Origin: Gordionus sp. m RMFG-2023
Lineage: Eukaryota; Nematomorpha; Gordioida; Chordodea; Parachordodidae
Direction: 5' to 3'
NCBI RefSeq assembly: GCF_954871325.1
Contig: NC_088775.1
Span: forward strand, 12,625,561 to 12,689,560
DNA length: 64,000 bases
Below the pieces are notes generated by a model. It did no database searches and was not told where the DNA came from. It was given only the letters and a program-made list of their open reading frames with translations. Positions within the stretch are counted from its first letter, which is position 1. The number at the start of each line of letters is the position of its first letter. The position numbers and the translations under genes are program-made. Shown in pieces: positions 12,401 through 24,400 of this stretch.

Positions 12401-15400
12401 AGTATCCTCGACGTTCCTGAGATGTCAGGACTATGATCGGATGAGTAAAAGAGTTAGATCTTGTGGCCATATTATTTAAATTCAATTTGTGTTTATTAAT
12501 TAGCTATTAGTTTTAAAAATTTAATTAAATTTTAAAATATCTTATAATTTTTATCCTTTTTTCATTTAAATTTATTAAAATCAATTCCTAATATTTGAAT
12601 ATCAGTAGAAAAAGTTTCAAAATACATTAAATACTTACATCATTCGTATACCATATCAAAAATGTTTTAATTTTCCTCGAAGTATCAGTATCAAATGATT
12701 TCATTTGATATCCTCATTTGATATCCTCATTTGATATCCTTATAAAGATTAATTGAATATTTTAAACCTAACTATATCGTAAAATTACAAATTAGTTGTT
12801 AGAATATTCACATCGCGGCAAGCATTTTTGATGCTTGTTTCAACGATTTTAAACTAACCGATGATAAGATATTTTCTATCATGGCTATAATCAATGCCCT
12901 AATTGCAGAATTAATCTTGATATAGGAGTTATTGTAGCCAATTCGATCTTAGGCTAAGATATATGTCAAACCTTATGATTTTTAGCCAATTTGGGAGATT
13001 TTTTACAAAGTTCCTCAAAATGTTACAAAATTCCCCCAAAAAATCTTTGGGAAATTCTCCCTTGGCGGAAATCTTGATTTGGAATTTTAGATTGGTAAAC
13101 ATAACACTGAATTTGCAAAATCTAACGAAATAATTGGAATTAAAAATAATATAATAGAAAAAACCTTGAGCAAACTCAAAAACATGATATTTCAAGGGAA
13201 TTCGATGAACCTTTCATGCATAGAAAAATATGATCCTGACGTTTATCAAGTTAAGAAAAACAATATAATTTTTTGGTAACTCACTAAATCACGGGGAAAT
13301 TTTTAATATTATTTTTTTATTATTTATTTTTTTTAAAAATTTTTTTTTTATTTATTTTTTTTTAATATTTTTTTTTAATATTTTTTTTATTTATTTTTTT
13401 TAATATTTTTTTTTATTTATATATTTTATAAAAAATAATAAATATAAGATTGTTTGGATATTTTTTTGGGATGATGCTTACTACCAAGTGAATGTATGAA
13501 AATATTCTAAATACCAACCTAATTTGCTAAATACCGACCAAAATTTATTAAAATGTAATAAGATTATTTAATATATTATAACGGAATCACGTGGTCGAGT
13601 CCGGCCTCCTATAATCCCCCCAAGGATGGAACCACCAAGTTAGATTAAGAAAAAAAAATATGACCATTCCCGGTATACTAACTCGTGACCATGGGATCAG
13701 TAAGCGAAGCGATTGTTTACTAGGCCATAGAGGCTTCCCAAAAATCGCGATTTTTCAAATATATATTATAAATATATTTGGTAGTGCCTATCCAAATGAA
13801 AAATAAATAAAATTCAAATTTGATAGGTAGTACCTTAAGGTAGTAAGCATCATTAACCTATTTTATTTGTGAAAATTTTCATAATTCTTACAATTTACTA
13901 TTAAATCAAATACTAGATAATTAATCAATTTATTTGAATAAACAATATAAATATATACAATGATAATATAGATATATATTTTTAAGGAAAAACAATAATA
14001 GTTCTATATAAATTTATATCATTTAAAAATTTAATTATCTATATATATAATAGCCGTAATCAAGAAATGAACGTTTTTGTATCTTGGTAATGTTAATTTT
14101 TTTTCTATCAACTTTCCTATCATCGTAACGTTAATTTTTTCACTTTCCTATCTCCTAATGTTAAAATTTTTTTTTTCTATCAACTTTCCTATCATCTTAA
14201 TGTTAAATAAATCTAGGGCTATTATTATCTAGCTAATGTTAAAAAATTTTTTTTTTAATTTTTTTATGGCAAAACAGGGATTCGAACTAGCGACCTATCG
14301 TTCGGAAGGCAAACGTTCTTTCCATTGAGCCCCCCCCCTTCAATATTATATTTTGATATATTTGAATATATATGAAACTTTTTTTTATAAAATTAACTTA
14401 ATTTAATCAGAATGACGGGGTTGATGGGTAATTATTTAGTTAGGTGTATATGATACTAAATATGCTTTATTAATATATTTTATAAAAATATTAAAATTTA
14501 GGAGAAAAAGAGGTAAAATTGTTGCAATATAACACGTGAACATTAAGGGTATTAGAAATATCAAAATTTAAATTGTGATAGAAATCATATTGGCTAAAAT
14601 TTAAAATAGAGATCCTTGAAAATTTAATTTTAAATATGGGATATAGACATTGGTCTGAAAATTTTTTTTACAAACATAGCCAGGCCTGATCAAAAAACCA
14701 AGTCCCATGCAACTTTCATAAAATTTTCATTTTTTTTATTTTGATTTAATAACAATGTCTTAAATTTAATTTTATATTCCATTTATTTCTATTGTGGGTA
14801 ATCTAATTAGTTAGGTGTATATGATACGAAATATGCTTTATTAATATATTTTATAAAAATATTAAAATTTAAGAGAAAAAGAGGTAAAATTGTTGCAATG
14901 TAACCCGCGAGCATTAAGGGTATTAGAAATATCTGGGTAAAATTTAAAATAGAGATTCTTGAAAATTTTTTAATTTTTAATATGGGATATAGACATTGGC
15001 CTGATATTTATTTTTGCAGACATATCCAGGCCTGATCAAAAAACCAAGTCCCATGCAACTTTTATATAATTTTCATTTATTTTTTATTGTAATTTAATAA
15101 CAATTTCTTAAATTTAATTTTATATTCCATTTATTTCTATTGTAATTTAATAACAATGTCTTAAATTTAATTTTATATTTAGATTTTAGAATAAAATTTA
15201 AAATTGTGATAGATATCATATTAAGTAAAATTTAAAATAGAGATGACATTGGCCGGGAAATTTTTTTTCGCAGACATGGCCAGGCCTTATCAAAAAACCA
15301 AGGCCTATGCGACTTTCATATTCTGATTGTATTTTTAAATGAATTATGACTTTTATATATTTTATTTCAGTTCTTCCGAACGATAGGTTGCGAGATTTTT

Positions 15401-18400
15401 ACATTAATCTATATATATAATAGCCATATTCAAGAAATGAACGTTTTCGTATCTTGGTAATGTTAATTTTTTTTTGTATCAACTTTCATATCTTCATAAC
15501 GTTAATTTTTCCACTTTCTAATCTCATAATGTTAAAATATTTTTTTTCCATCAACTTTCCTATCATCTTAATGTTAAATAAATCGAGGGCTATTATTATC
15601 TCGCTAATGTTAAAACTTTTTTTAAAATTTTTTTTATGGCAAAACAGAGATTCGAACTAGCGACCTATCGTTCGGAAGGCAAACGTTCTTACCATTGAGC
15701 CCCCCCCCCCTTCAATATTATATTTTGATATATTTGTGTATATATATGAAGCTTTATATACTTTGCGCATGCGCCTAATTTTGACGTAATTTTTGAATTT
15801 CTCACCAATATATTTTTACCGTTATTCAATTAATTATACCGCCAACAATATTGGAATCTCTTGAAATGACATTAGCTACCCATTTTTATCATGCTTCCTT
15901 CATTATTGATTAAAATTTCATAAAAGTAATTATTAAAATTTAGATCTTATAACTATTCTTTAAATTATATTTAGCTATTTGACAAACAAAAATAAATCTC
16001 ACAATACACCCTGACATTAGCTACCCATTTTTATCATGCTTCCTTCATTCTTGATTAAAATTTCATAAAAGTAATTATTAAAATTTAGATCTTATAACTA
16101 TTCTTTAAATTATATTTAGCTATTTGACAAACAAAAATAAATCTCACAACACACCCCAAACAATATTGGAATCTCTTAAAATGACATTAGCTACCCATTT
16201 TTATCATGCTTCCTTCATTCTTGATTAAAATTTCATAAAAGTAATTATTAAAATTTAGATCTTATAACTATTCTTTAAATTATATTTAGCTATTTGACAA
16301 ACAAAAATAAATCTCACAATACACCCCAAACAATATTGGAATCTCTTAAAATGACATTAGCTACCCATTTTTATCATGCTTCCTTCATTCTTGATTAAAA
16401 TTTCATAAAAGTAATTATTAAAATTTAGATCTTATGATCAGGCCGAGCCCAGGCCTGCAATAAAATTTGTTTTAGTTCAATGTCTGACTCATAGTTAATA
16501 ATAAAAAAATTCCCAAGCCCAGCCCCATAATTCATTTAAAAATACAATCAGAATATGAAAGTCGCATAGGCCTTGGTTTTTTGATAAGGCCTGGCCATGT
16601 CTGCGAAAAAAAATTTCCCGGCCAATGTTATCTCTATTTTAAATTTTACTTAATATGATATCTATCACAATTTTAAATTTTATTCTAAAATCTAAATATA
16701 AAATTTAATTTAAGACATTGTTATTAAATTACAATAGAAATAAATAGAATATAAAATTAAATTTAAGAAATTGTTATTAAATTACAATAAAAAATAAATG
16801 AAAATTATATAAAAGTTGCATTGGACTTGGTTTTTTGATCAGGCCTGGCTATGTCTGCAAAAAAAATATCAGGCCAATGTCTATATCCCATATTTAAAAT
16901 TAAAAAATTTTCAAGAATCTCTATTTTAAATTTTACCCAGATATTTCTAATACCCATAATGCTCGCAGGTTACATTGCAACAATTTTACCTCTTTTTCTC
17001 TTAAATTTTAATATTTTTATAAAATATATTAATAAAGCATATTTCTTATCATATACACCTAACTAATTAGTAATTACCCACAATAGAAATAAATGGAATA
17101 TTAAAATTAAATTTAAGACATTGTTATTAAATCAAAATAAAAAAAATGAAAATTTTATGAAAGTTGCATGGGACTTGGTTTTTTGATCAGGCCTGGCTAT
17201 GTTTGTAAAAAAAAAATTTCAGACCAATATCTATATCCCATATTTAAAATTAAATTTTCAAGGATCTCTATTTTAAATTTTAGCCAATATGATTTCTATC
17301 ACAATTTAAATTTTGATATTTCTAATACCCTTAATGTTCACGTGTTACATTGTAACAATTTTACCTCTTTTTCTCCTAAATTTTAATATTTTTATAAAAT
17401 ATATTAATAAAGCATATTTAGTATCATATACACCTAACTTAATAATTACCCATCTACCCGTCATTCTAATTAAATTAAGTTAATTTTATAAAAAAAAGTT
17501 TCATATATATACAAATATATCAAAATATAATATTGAAGGGGGGGGGGGGCTTAATGGAAAAAAGTTTGTCTTCCGAACGATAGGTTGCGAGTTCGAATCC
17601 CAGTGTTGCCATAAAAATTTTTTTACATTAACGAGATAATAATAGCTCTCAATTTATTTAACATTAAGATGATTGATAGGAAAGGTGATAGAAAAAAGAT
17701 ATTTTAACATTAGGAGATAGGAAAGTGAAAAAATTAACGTTAAGATGATAGGAAAGTTGATAGAAAAAAAATTAACATTACCAAGATACGAAAACGTTCA
17801 TTTCTAGATTTAGGAATTTTTTTGTGTTACCAGTTATTTGAAAATAATATTTAATTTTTATTCTTTGTAACGTTAATAAATAGAATACTATGGAAAATAG
17901 ACAATCTCCCAAACAATTAAAGGAAAGTATCCGCAAATTATGGAACCACATAAAATCCAAATATAATAATCCTAAATTAGTTTCATTAACTACAACTCAT
18001 AATCCTAATTCAAATTTATATCTCCCAATTGATTTATCAATTAAAACTGCTATGATTAGCGCATGCATAAGCCGTTTTCATCAAAAAATTAAACAAATCT
18101 TCCCTACCACTTACACTTCTATTTTGGGAAATAGAAAAAGATTAAACATAACAAAAGAAGTTTTATTTTCCAATAATTTAGATAAAATATTTTTATTTTA
18201 AGGAAAGTGGTCGTAAAGTGCGAAGTCATATAAAATCCAAGAAACCCAAACCTATAGTAGCTTTAGTACCTACACCTCAAAGTATTAATTTAAATAAACC
18301 TTTTCCTATTGATATATCAACTAAAACTGCTAGGATGCGGGCATGTGCTGCCCGTTTTCGTCTAAAGCTTAAACAGATTTTCCCCACCACCTATACATCT

Positions 18401-21400
18401 ATTCTTAAAAATAGAAGTAATTTAACACATTTTAATACTAATGATATTCACTTAATAACTGAACATACTTGCGGGCCTATGAATATCATATGTCAATTTT
18501 GTTTTTCCATGAATTTCATAGCTGAGACGACCGACGGTAAATTCACACAGTGCTGTCATAAAGGGAAGGTTAACCTTACCCAAATACCATATCCTCCTTA
18601 TTTAAAAAATCTTATATCAAACCCTCAAGATAAGTTACATAATAATTTTATGAAGAACATACGTTCTTATAATTCAGCAGTAGCTTTTGCATCGATGGGC
18701 GCAAAAATTTCGGAGCTTACAGGTAGTGGCCCTTATTGTTTCAAAGTGCACGGCCAAATATATCACCGCACATCTAATTTATACCCACCTTCTAATGCTT
18801 TGCCTACTTATGCCCAGTTATACGTGTTAGATACGACACAGGCTATAGATAAGCGTATACACCATCCGGCAAATAGTAAATGTAATAAAGATATTATGAA
18901 GCAATTAGATCAGTTAATACGACAAATTAATCCCTATGCTCTTAGTTTTAAGACATTAGGTGAAGTCCATCAATCTGCATTAGAATTAGCAACTACTTCT
19001 AATATAAAACTCCCAACCATTAATATGATCTTTAAAGGAGATCGTTCTAGCGATCGACGCCGTTATAATTTACCATCTATGGATGACGTAGCTATGATTT
19101 TCACTAATGAAGATGGAGAGCCTCCTTTCAAAAGAGATATTAAAGTCTATCCTAAATCTAATGACAACGAACTCATTATTCTTAATGTATTGAGCCCAAA
19201 TTTAGACCCCATGGTTTATCCTTTACTATTCCCTCATGGTGAACCTGGTTGGTCTCCTAATATGATCGCTGACAATTCTAACTAACAGGAGCTCTGGTAA
19301 ATAATGATAGTATTTAGGGTTATAATAAGAGATATTGTTTCATTAAAAAGAATATTCCCCGTCATTTTTGACGGGTTATCAACTAGTTTATTTATATTAG
19401 ACATATTTTTAATATTACGAAAATAGGAATATTCACATATATATAAATGAGAGGAAGATTTTCTTCCATTTCTGGGGATGCTTGCCTTAAGATCTCTCCA
19501 TAAACGCTCAATACGTTGAGTGTGGGTTGATATATGATTAGGGTCTATAAAGTTTTTGCTATGATTGACAGAGTAATGATCATATCCATTTTCATTTAGA
19601 TTGTTATAACTTGGAAAAATATTTAATTTTAAGATTTATCATATTTAATTTACCCCTTCTATTAAAAAATTTCTACCAAAATCCAGAAGATCATTCATTT
19701 ATTATTTTTTAATAAAAAAAAATAACCTAAAATTAGGCCAATTGAACCAAAAAGGTATGCAAAATTCTTAAAACTTTTGAGTAATGAAATTTTTAATTAT
19801 TATTACATCAAAAAATTTATACCAAAATCCAAAGGATCTTATATTTATTATTTTTTTATAAAAAAAAATTTAAAAAAAAAATAATAAAAAAAAATAATAA
19901 AAAAAAATAATAAAAAAAATAATAAAAAAATAATATTAAAAATTTCCCCGTGATTCAGTGGGTTACCAATTTTTTTTAAAGAAAGAAAGAAAGAAAAATT
20001 TTTTTTTCAGAACCAAAACTAATCCGAGAAAGAAAAAAATTTTCATAGCTGGATATTTATTTACAGAAACAGTTACATGTCTAATCCGGGTGACAAAAAC
20101 CAGACTGGAACATGACTTTTTTTTGCCGAAAAGTTAGAAATGTTAGAAGGCAAAAAGAAAATTGGTGTTATTCTTGTGAATATAGTCTGACCGAACCCAA
20201 AAAGCTGATTGGTCCGAGTTCAACTAAGCCCGAGAGTTGGGCTGTCCTAGCCGATTTATCCAAATCCGATTGAATCTATGCATGATTTATAATGTATATT
20301 CTAACTATATACATGGTTAACGTTTTATAATTCTAATAGATTAAATGGATCGAAACAAAAACCAAGAATGTTATCGCGATAGGTAATGAAATTACTGTAA
20401 ACAAAAAAGATAACCAAAGGATATACACCTGTCTCATTATAAAAGCGAAAGTGGTAGATTATCAATTGCATCAAAATGACTGTTTGGCTTCTACCCACAC
20501 CATTAAAATATCTATAGAAAGTTAAGGATTTTTTTTAACATAGTTTTTTTTTGGAAAACAGTAGTGATGTTTATTTTATCAATTCAGGGAGAGGAAAAAA
20601 ACAATATTTCTATTACTGCTTGAAGTAAGTTAGTGTATTTAAGAAATATTTCCTTTTATTGAAGGATATTTTTGAAGTATAATATATGTCAATCCTAAGG
20701 TAGGCTATATTGGAATTTATAAAATTTTGGATGAATTAAAGTAGTGATGTTAAAAAGACCGATTTGGGTTCATTTTTGAAAACAACCCGATTAAGATTTT
20801 AGTCAAAATAATACTATGTAAGCCTGGAAATATAAAGGTTTGGTTTATAAATTATACCTATTATGCAAATTTTGTATACTCGCCAATTCGCTCTAAGTGT
20901 GCAGGGTAAGACTACTACAAACAAAATTTTTAATTTTTTTAAATCCCATTTAACAAATAAAAGTAATGCTCTATCTATAGCAATAAGAACAACTCTTTAA
21001 TTGTATTTTTTTCTGATTCTATTAAAGGTGATTATGTCGAAATCTTTCCCAAGGCTAGAAATGGAATGATTCTACTAAAAGGTGGAACGAATTTATTGTT
21101 GTATTGTGTGTGCAAGAGTAGCGGTAACTATGTTTTCAGCAGCTGGATTAAGGGCACAACTAAAGTAAGTCCTTTGAATAAGTTTTGGATCAGCAATGTG
21201 ACATCTGCTGATTCTGGAATTTACTACTGCTATTACGAAAATATAAATCGGGAGACATTGAAATCAGAGATCACTTTATACATTTATGGTATATATAATT
21301 ATTTTTTGCAGATACCGGAGCTAAATTATTTGGAAGGGGGCGTGAGAATATTAGTTTTCGGGGGAAGTGGGGAGGGGCAAATTTGGCGATTAAAAAAAAT

Positions 21401-24400
21401 ACTAGTCAGTTAGCATATCTATAAAATTAAGTATCAAAAATATTAGCTTGGAATTGTCTCTAGCCATTTATAGAAGTTTTATTTTTTATGGAATTAAGGC
21501 AGTTCATTGTCAAAGATTTCTTCTTCGAAGGAATATTCAATAAATAGGACTATCATTGGTAAATCTAATCTTTTTATGGGTAAGCGAAAAATAATTCCCC
21601 GGAAAAAAAATCCCGGAAAAAAATTCCCGGAAAAAAAATCCCCGGAAATTAATTCCCTGGAAAAAAAATCCCCGGAAAATAAATCCCCGGAAATTAATTC
21701 CCCGGAAAAAAATCCCCAGGAAAATAATTACCCGGAAAAAAATTCCCCAGAAAATAATTCCCAGGTAAATAATTCTCCGGAAAAAAAATCCCCGGAATAA
21801 AATTCCCCTGGAAAATAATTCCCCGGAAAAAATTTCCCCACTATACATTGAATTGCTAATGCATTGCTAAAGTGCATTGCTAAAAGGCAATCAATCATTA
21901 TCAATTATAAATCAATCAAAAATTTATTACGTATATTTTTTTAATGATAATTTTTTAAACTTTTTTTAAAATATATTTAAATCATTTTTTTATTATAAAT
22001 GAAGAATACTGATTAAATGATATAGTATATAATTTTATTTTTATTTAATATTATTAATAAGAAATTTATTTTTCTAGCTTATTAAAACAAATATACATTT
22101 TATTCAATTTTAAAAATTAACAAATATATATCCGTAAGAGGGCGTTATATGTTTTAATATGTATCATTTTAGGAAACCGGAATGATGATTGGATAGAATT
22201 TTTTTTATATTTGGGTATATATATACATATGAAAAACCTAAAAATTAAAATTTTTTTTTAGGTTTCTTTGATGTTTAATGAGTAGGTTTAGAATAGTAAA
22301 ATAATGGAAATTTTTTAAAGTAAATATTGCTGGCGTTATTTATCAAAATCTCTTTATACGTGTATATTTACGTGCTAAGCATTATTCTAAAAAATATTTT
22401 GAAAATAATTTGATTTGACCGATTGCCGAGCTCAAAACCGATCACTCACTAAATATTTGATTGATCAAATTTGCTATTAAGATAAATTGAAAAATGTTGA
22501 TTTTTGTTTTATGTATCTATAAATACGTATAAAACATAATTCCAAAAAATATTTTAAAAATATCGTGATTTGACCCGAAAACCGACCGAATGACCAAATA
22601 CTGCATTGCTGGCGTTATCCATGGAAAAATCTTCATTTTTGTATTATACGCGTATATATATACGTGCTCAGCATTATCCTAATATTTGTTAATTTTTAAA
22701 ATTGAATAAAATGTATATTTGTTTTAATAAGCTAGAAAAATAAATTTCTTATTAATAATATTAAATAAAAATAAAATTATATACTATATCATTTAATCAG
22801 TATTCTTCATTTATAATAAAAAAATGATTTAAATATATTTTAAAAAAAGTTTAAAAAATTATCATTAAAAAAATATACGTAATAAATTTTTGATTGATTT
22901 ATAATTGATAATGATTGATTGCCTTTTAGCAATGCACTTTAGCAATGCATTAGCAATTCAATGTATAGTGGGGAAATTTTTTCCGGGGAATTATTTTCCA
23001 GGGGAATTTTATTCCGGGGATTTTTTTTCCGGAGAATTATTTACCTGGGAATTATTTTCTGGGGAATTTTTTTCCGGGTAATTATTTTCCTGGGGATTTT
23101 TTTCCGGGGAATTAATTTCCGGGGATTTATTTTCCGGGGATTTTTTTTCCGGGGAATTAATTTCCGGGGATTTATTTTCCGGGAATTTTTTTCCGGGATT
23201 TTTTTTCCGGGGAATTATTTTCCGGGATTCCTTTTTATGATATTATTGATCAATGAGGGAAATCGGAAATTTTTTTAGGCCGTATATCAATAAGACTTTA
23301 TCGAGTTGTAACCAAACTGAGAGTAAATATATTATAGCAAGTAAACTAAGATAACATAAAGAAAGTGAATGAGATATGGGCAAAAGATAAGGAATACCTA
23401 CAAGTCTAAATATCAGCTGGTAATCTATAATGAGGGGAGTGGGAGGGATTTAAAATGTGAAATTATAGGCTGATGTAGGCTTATTTTTTTAAATCAATTA
23501 TTAATAAATTTAATTTACAAACAACAACGATTAAGTGGCATTGAAGTGAAATAAAAATTATATACTCGATTAAAACTTATAAACTGAAAACTACGATTAT
23601 CAGTGAAGATAAACTTATGAAAAAATGTTGTTTGCAGAATAAACGTTACCCAATTTAGAAAATAGTTTACTGAATAACGGTAAAATAATAGCTAACCAAT
23701 TTCAAAGGTCTATATGGTATGTTTCGGATATCTAAAATTGTAACATCAATATATAATAAAATCATCTGCAGATTCAAACTTGAGAAGAATTAACCCCTCA
23801 CCCCCCATCTACCAGTTTAAAGTTATGAGACCTTTTGAGAGAAGAAAATGATGAACAGATAAATATCAAGAAATTTTTACCACTCTGTTAACCTTTAATC
23901 TTGGTTAGGCAGAATAATACAATCTGCCATATGTCAAAATCTACATAAAGATAGTTGAAGGATAAAAACAATAATATGATAGCATACCATACATTGTCTC
24001 TTGGATAATAGTTGAAAGCGCTCAAAATATGGTTAATCAAAAAGTGGAACTAAATTTAATTTAGAATTTGAACATACATTGACCTAATCTACTAGGTATT
24101 CAAAGAATAACAGCTACAAATTAAAAACTAAAGGGTCCATCACTCAATATAAATATGGATTTGCCTATGATAGTAAAGTCATTTGATCGTAAATTCGTCA
24201 ACTTTCCTGATTGACTTATTTAGCTGTAAATTAAGATTATATCTTAGATCTTGTTAAAAAATTACTTGGAATTATCTGATATATTAAATAAATACATAAA
24301 TCGAATATCACTTCCTTATAAATTCATGTTAATAAATTTTTAAGAATATGCGATCAAAATCTTCTTCCTAAATATGAATGGTCAACTTTCTGATTTTTTA

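Larger units (their letters stand above)
14038..17811. repeat. Palindromic element with two arms of about 1.3 kb and Helitron-like ends
   Basis: The left arm 14048-15345 matches the inverted right arm 16533-17811 nearly base for base, with landmarks such as CCAGGCCTGATCAAAAAACC and TAGTTAGGTGTATATGATAC. The left end is TCTATATATATAATAGCC preceded by A. This looks like a Helitron 5' end (A^T insertion, TC start), and a second copy of the same end starts at 15408 in the loop. Each end copy carries a tRNA-like segment and three CTTTCCTATC..GTTAA motifs. Within each arm a block of about 370 bp is repeated in tandem (14440 and 14812). Confidence 0.75.
13275..19967 (-). mobile_element. Merlin-type DNA transposon, nested, 8-bp TSD AATTTTTT
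   Basis: About 45 bp at each end pair as inverted repeats: GGTAACTCACTAAATCACGG at the left, and at the right the inverse reads GGTAACCCACTGAATCACGG. Both continue GGAAATTTTTAATATTA. AATTTTTT flanks both ends (13267-13274, 19968-19975), though that sequence is low-complexity. A Merlin/ISXO2-like transposase C-terminus lies on the minus strand near the right end (19285-19636), where a minus-strand gene would begin or run. The 6.7-kb length is explained by later insertions: a palindrome at 14.0-17.8 kb and a Helitron fragment at 17.9-19.3 kb. Confidence 0.75.

Noticed and set aside
12929-13195. Minus-strand frame of 88 codons after an Ig exon
   Set aside because: The sequence is Phe/Asn/Lys-rich with no motif, and composition equals the surrounding intron.
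13565-13760. Possible functional tRNA gene on the minus strand
   Set aside because: The acceptor and anticodon stems do not pair and the B-box is degenerate; related sequence elsewhere shows it is part of a repeat.
20588-20623. Micro-exon (about 36 bp) between AATTCAG and GTAAGT in the Ig gene
   Set aside because: Splice sites look good, but including it shifts the frame into the next exon, while direct joining of 20520 to 21028 keeps it.
21507-21848. Open frames on both strands with Pro-Glu-Lys or Phe-Arg-Gly repeats (also 22961-23278)
   Set aside because: They are products of the short-motif array in the MULE arms. The two regions mirror each other and no conserved domain is present.
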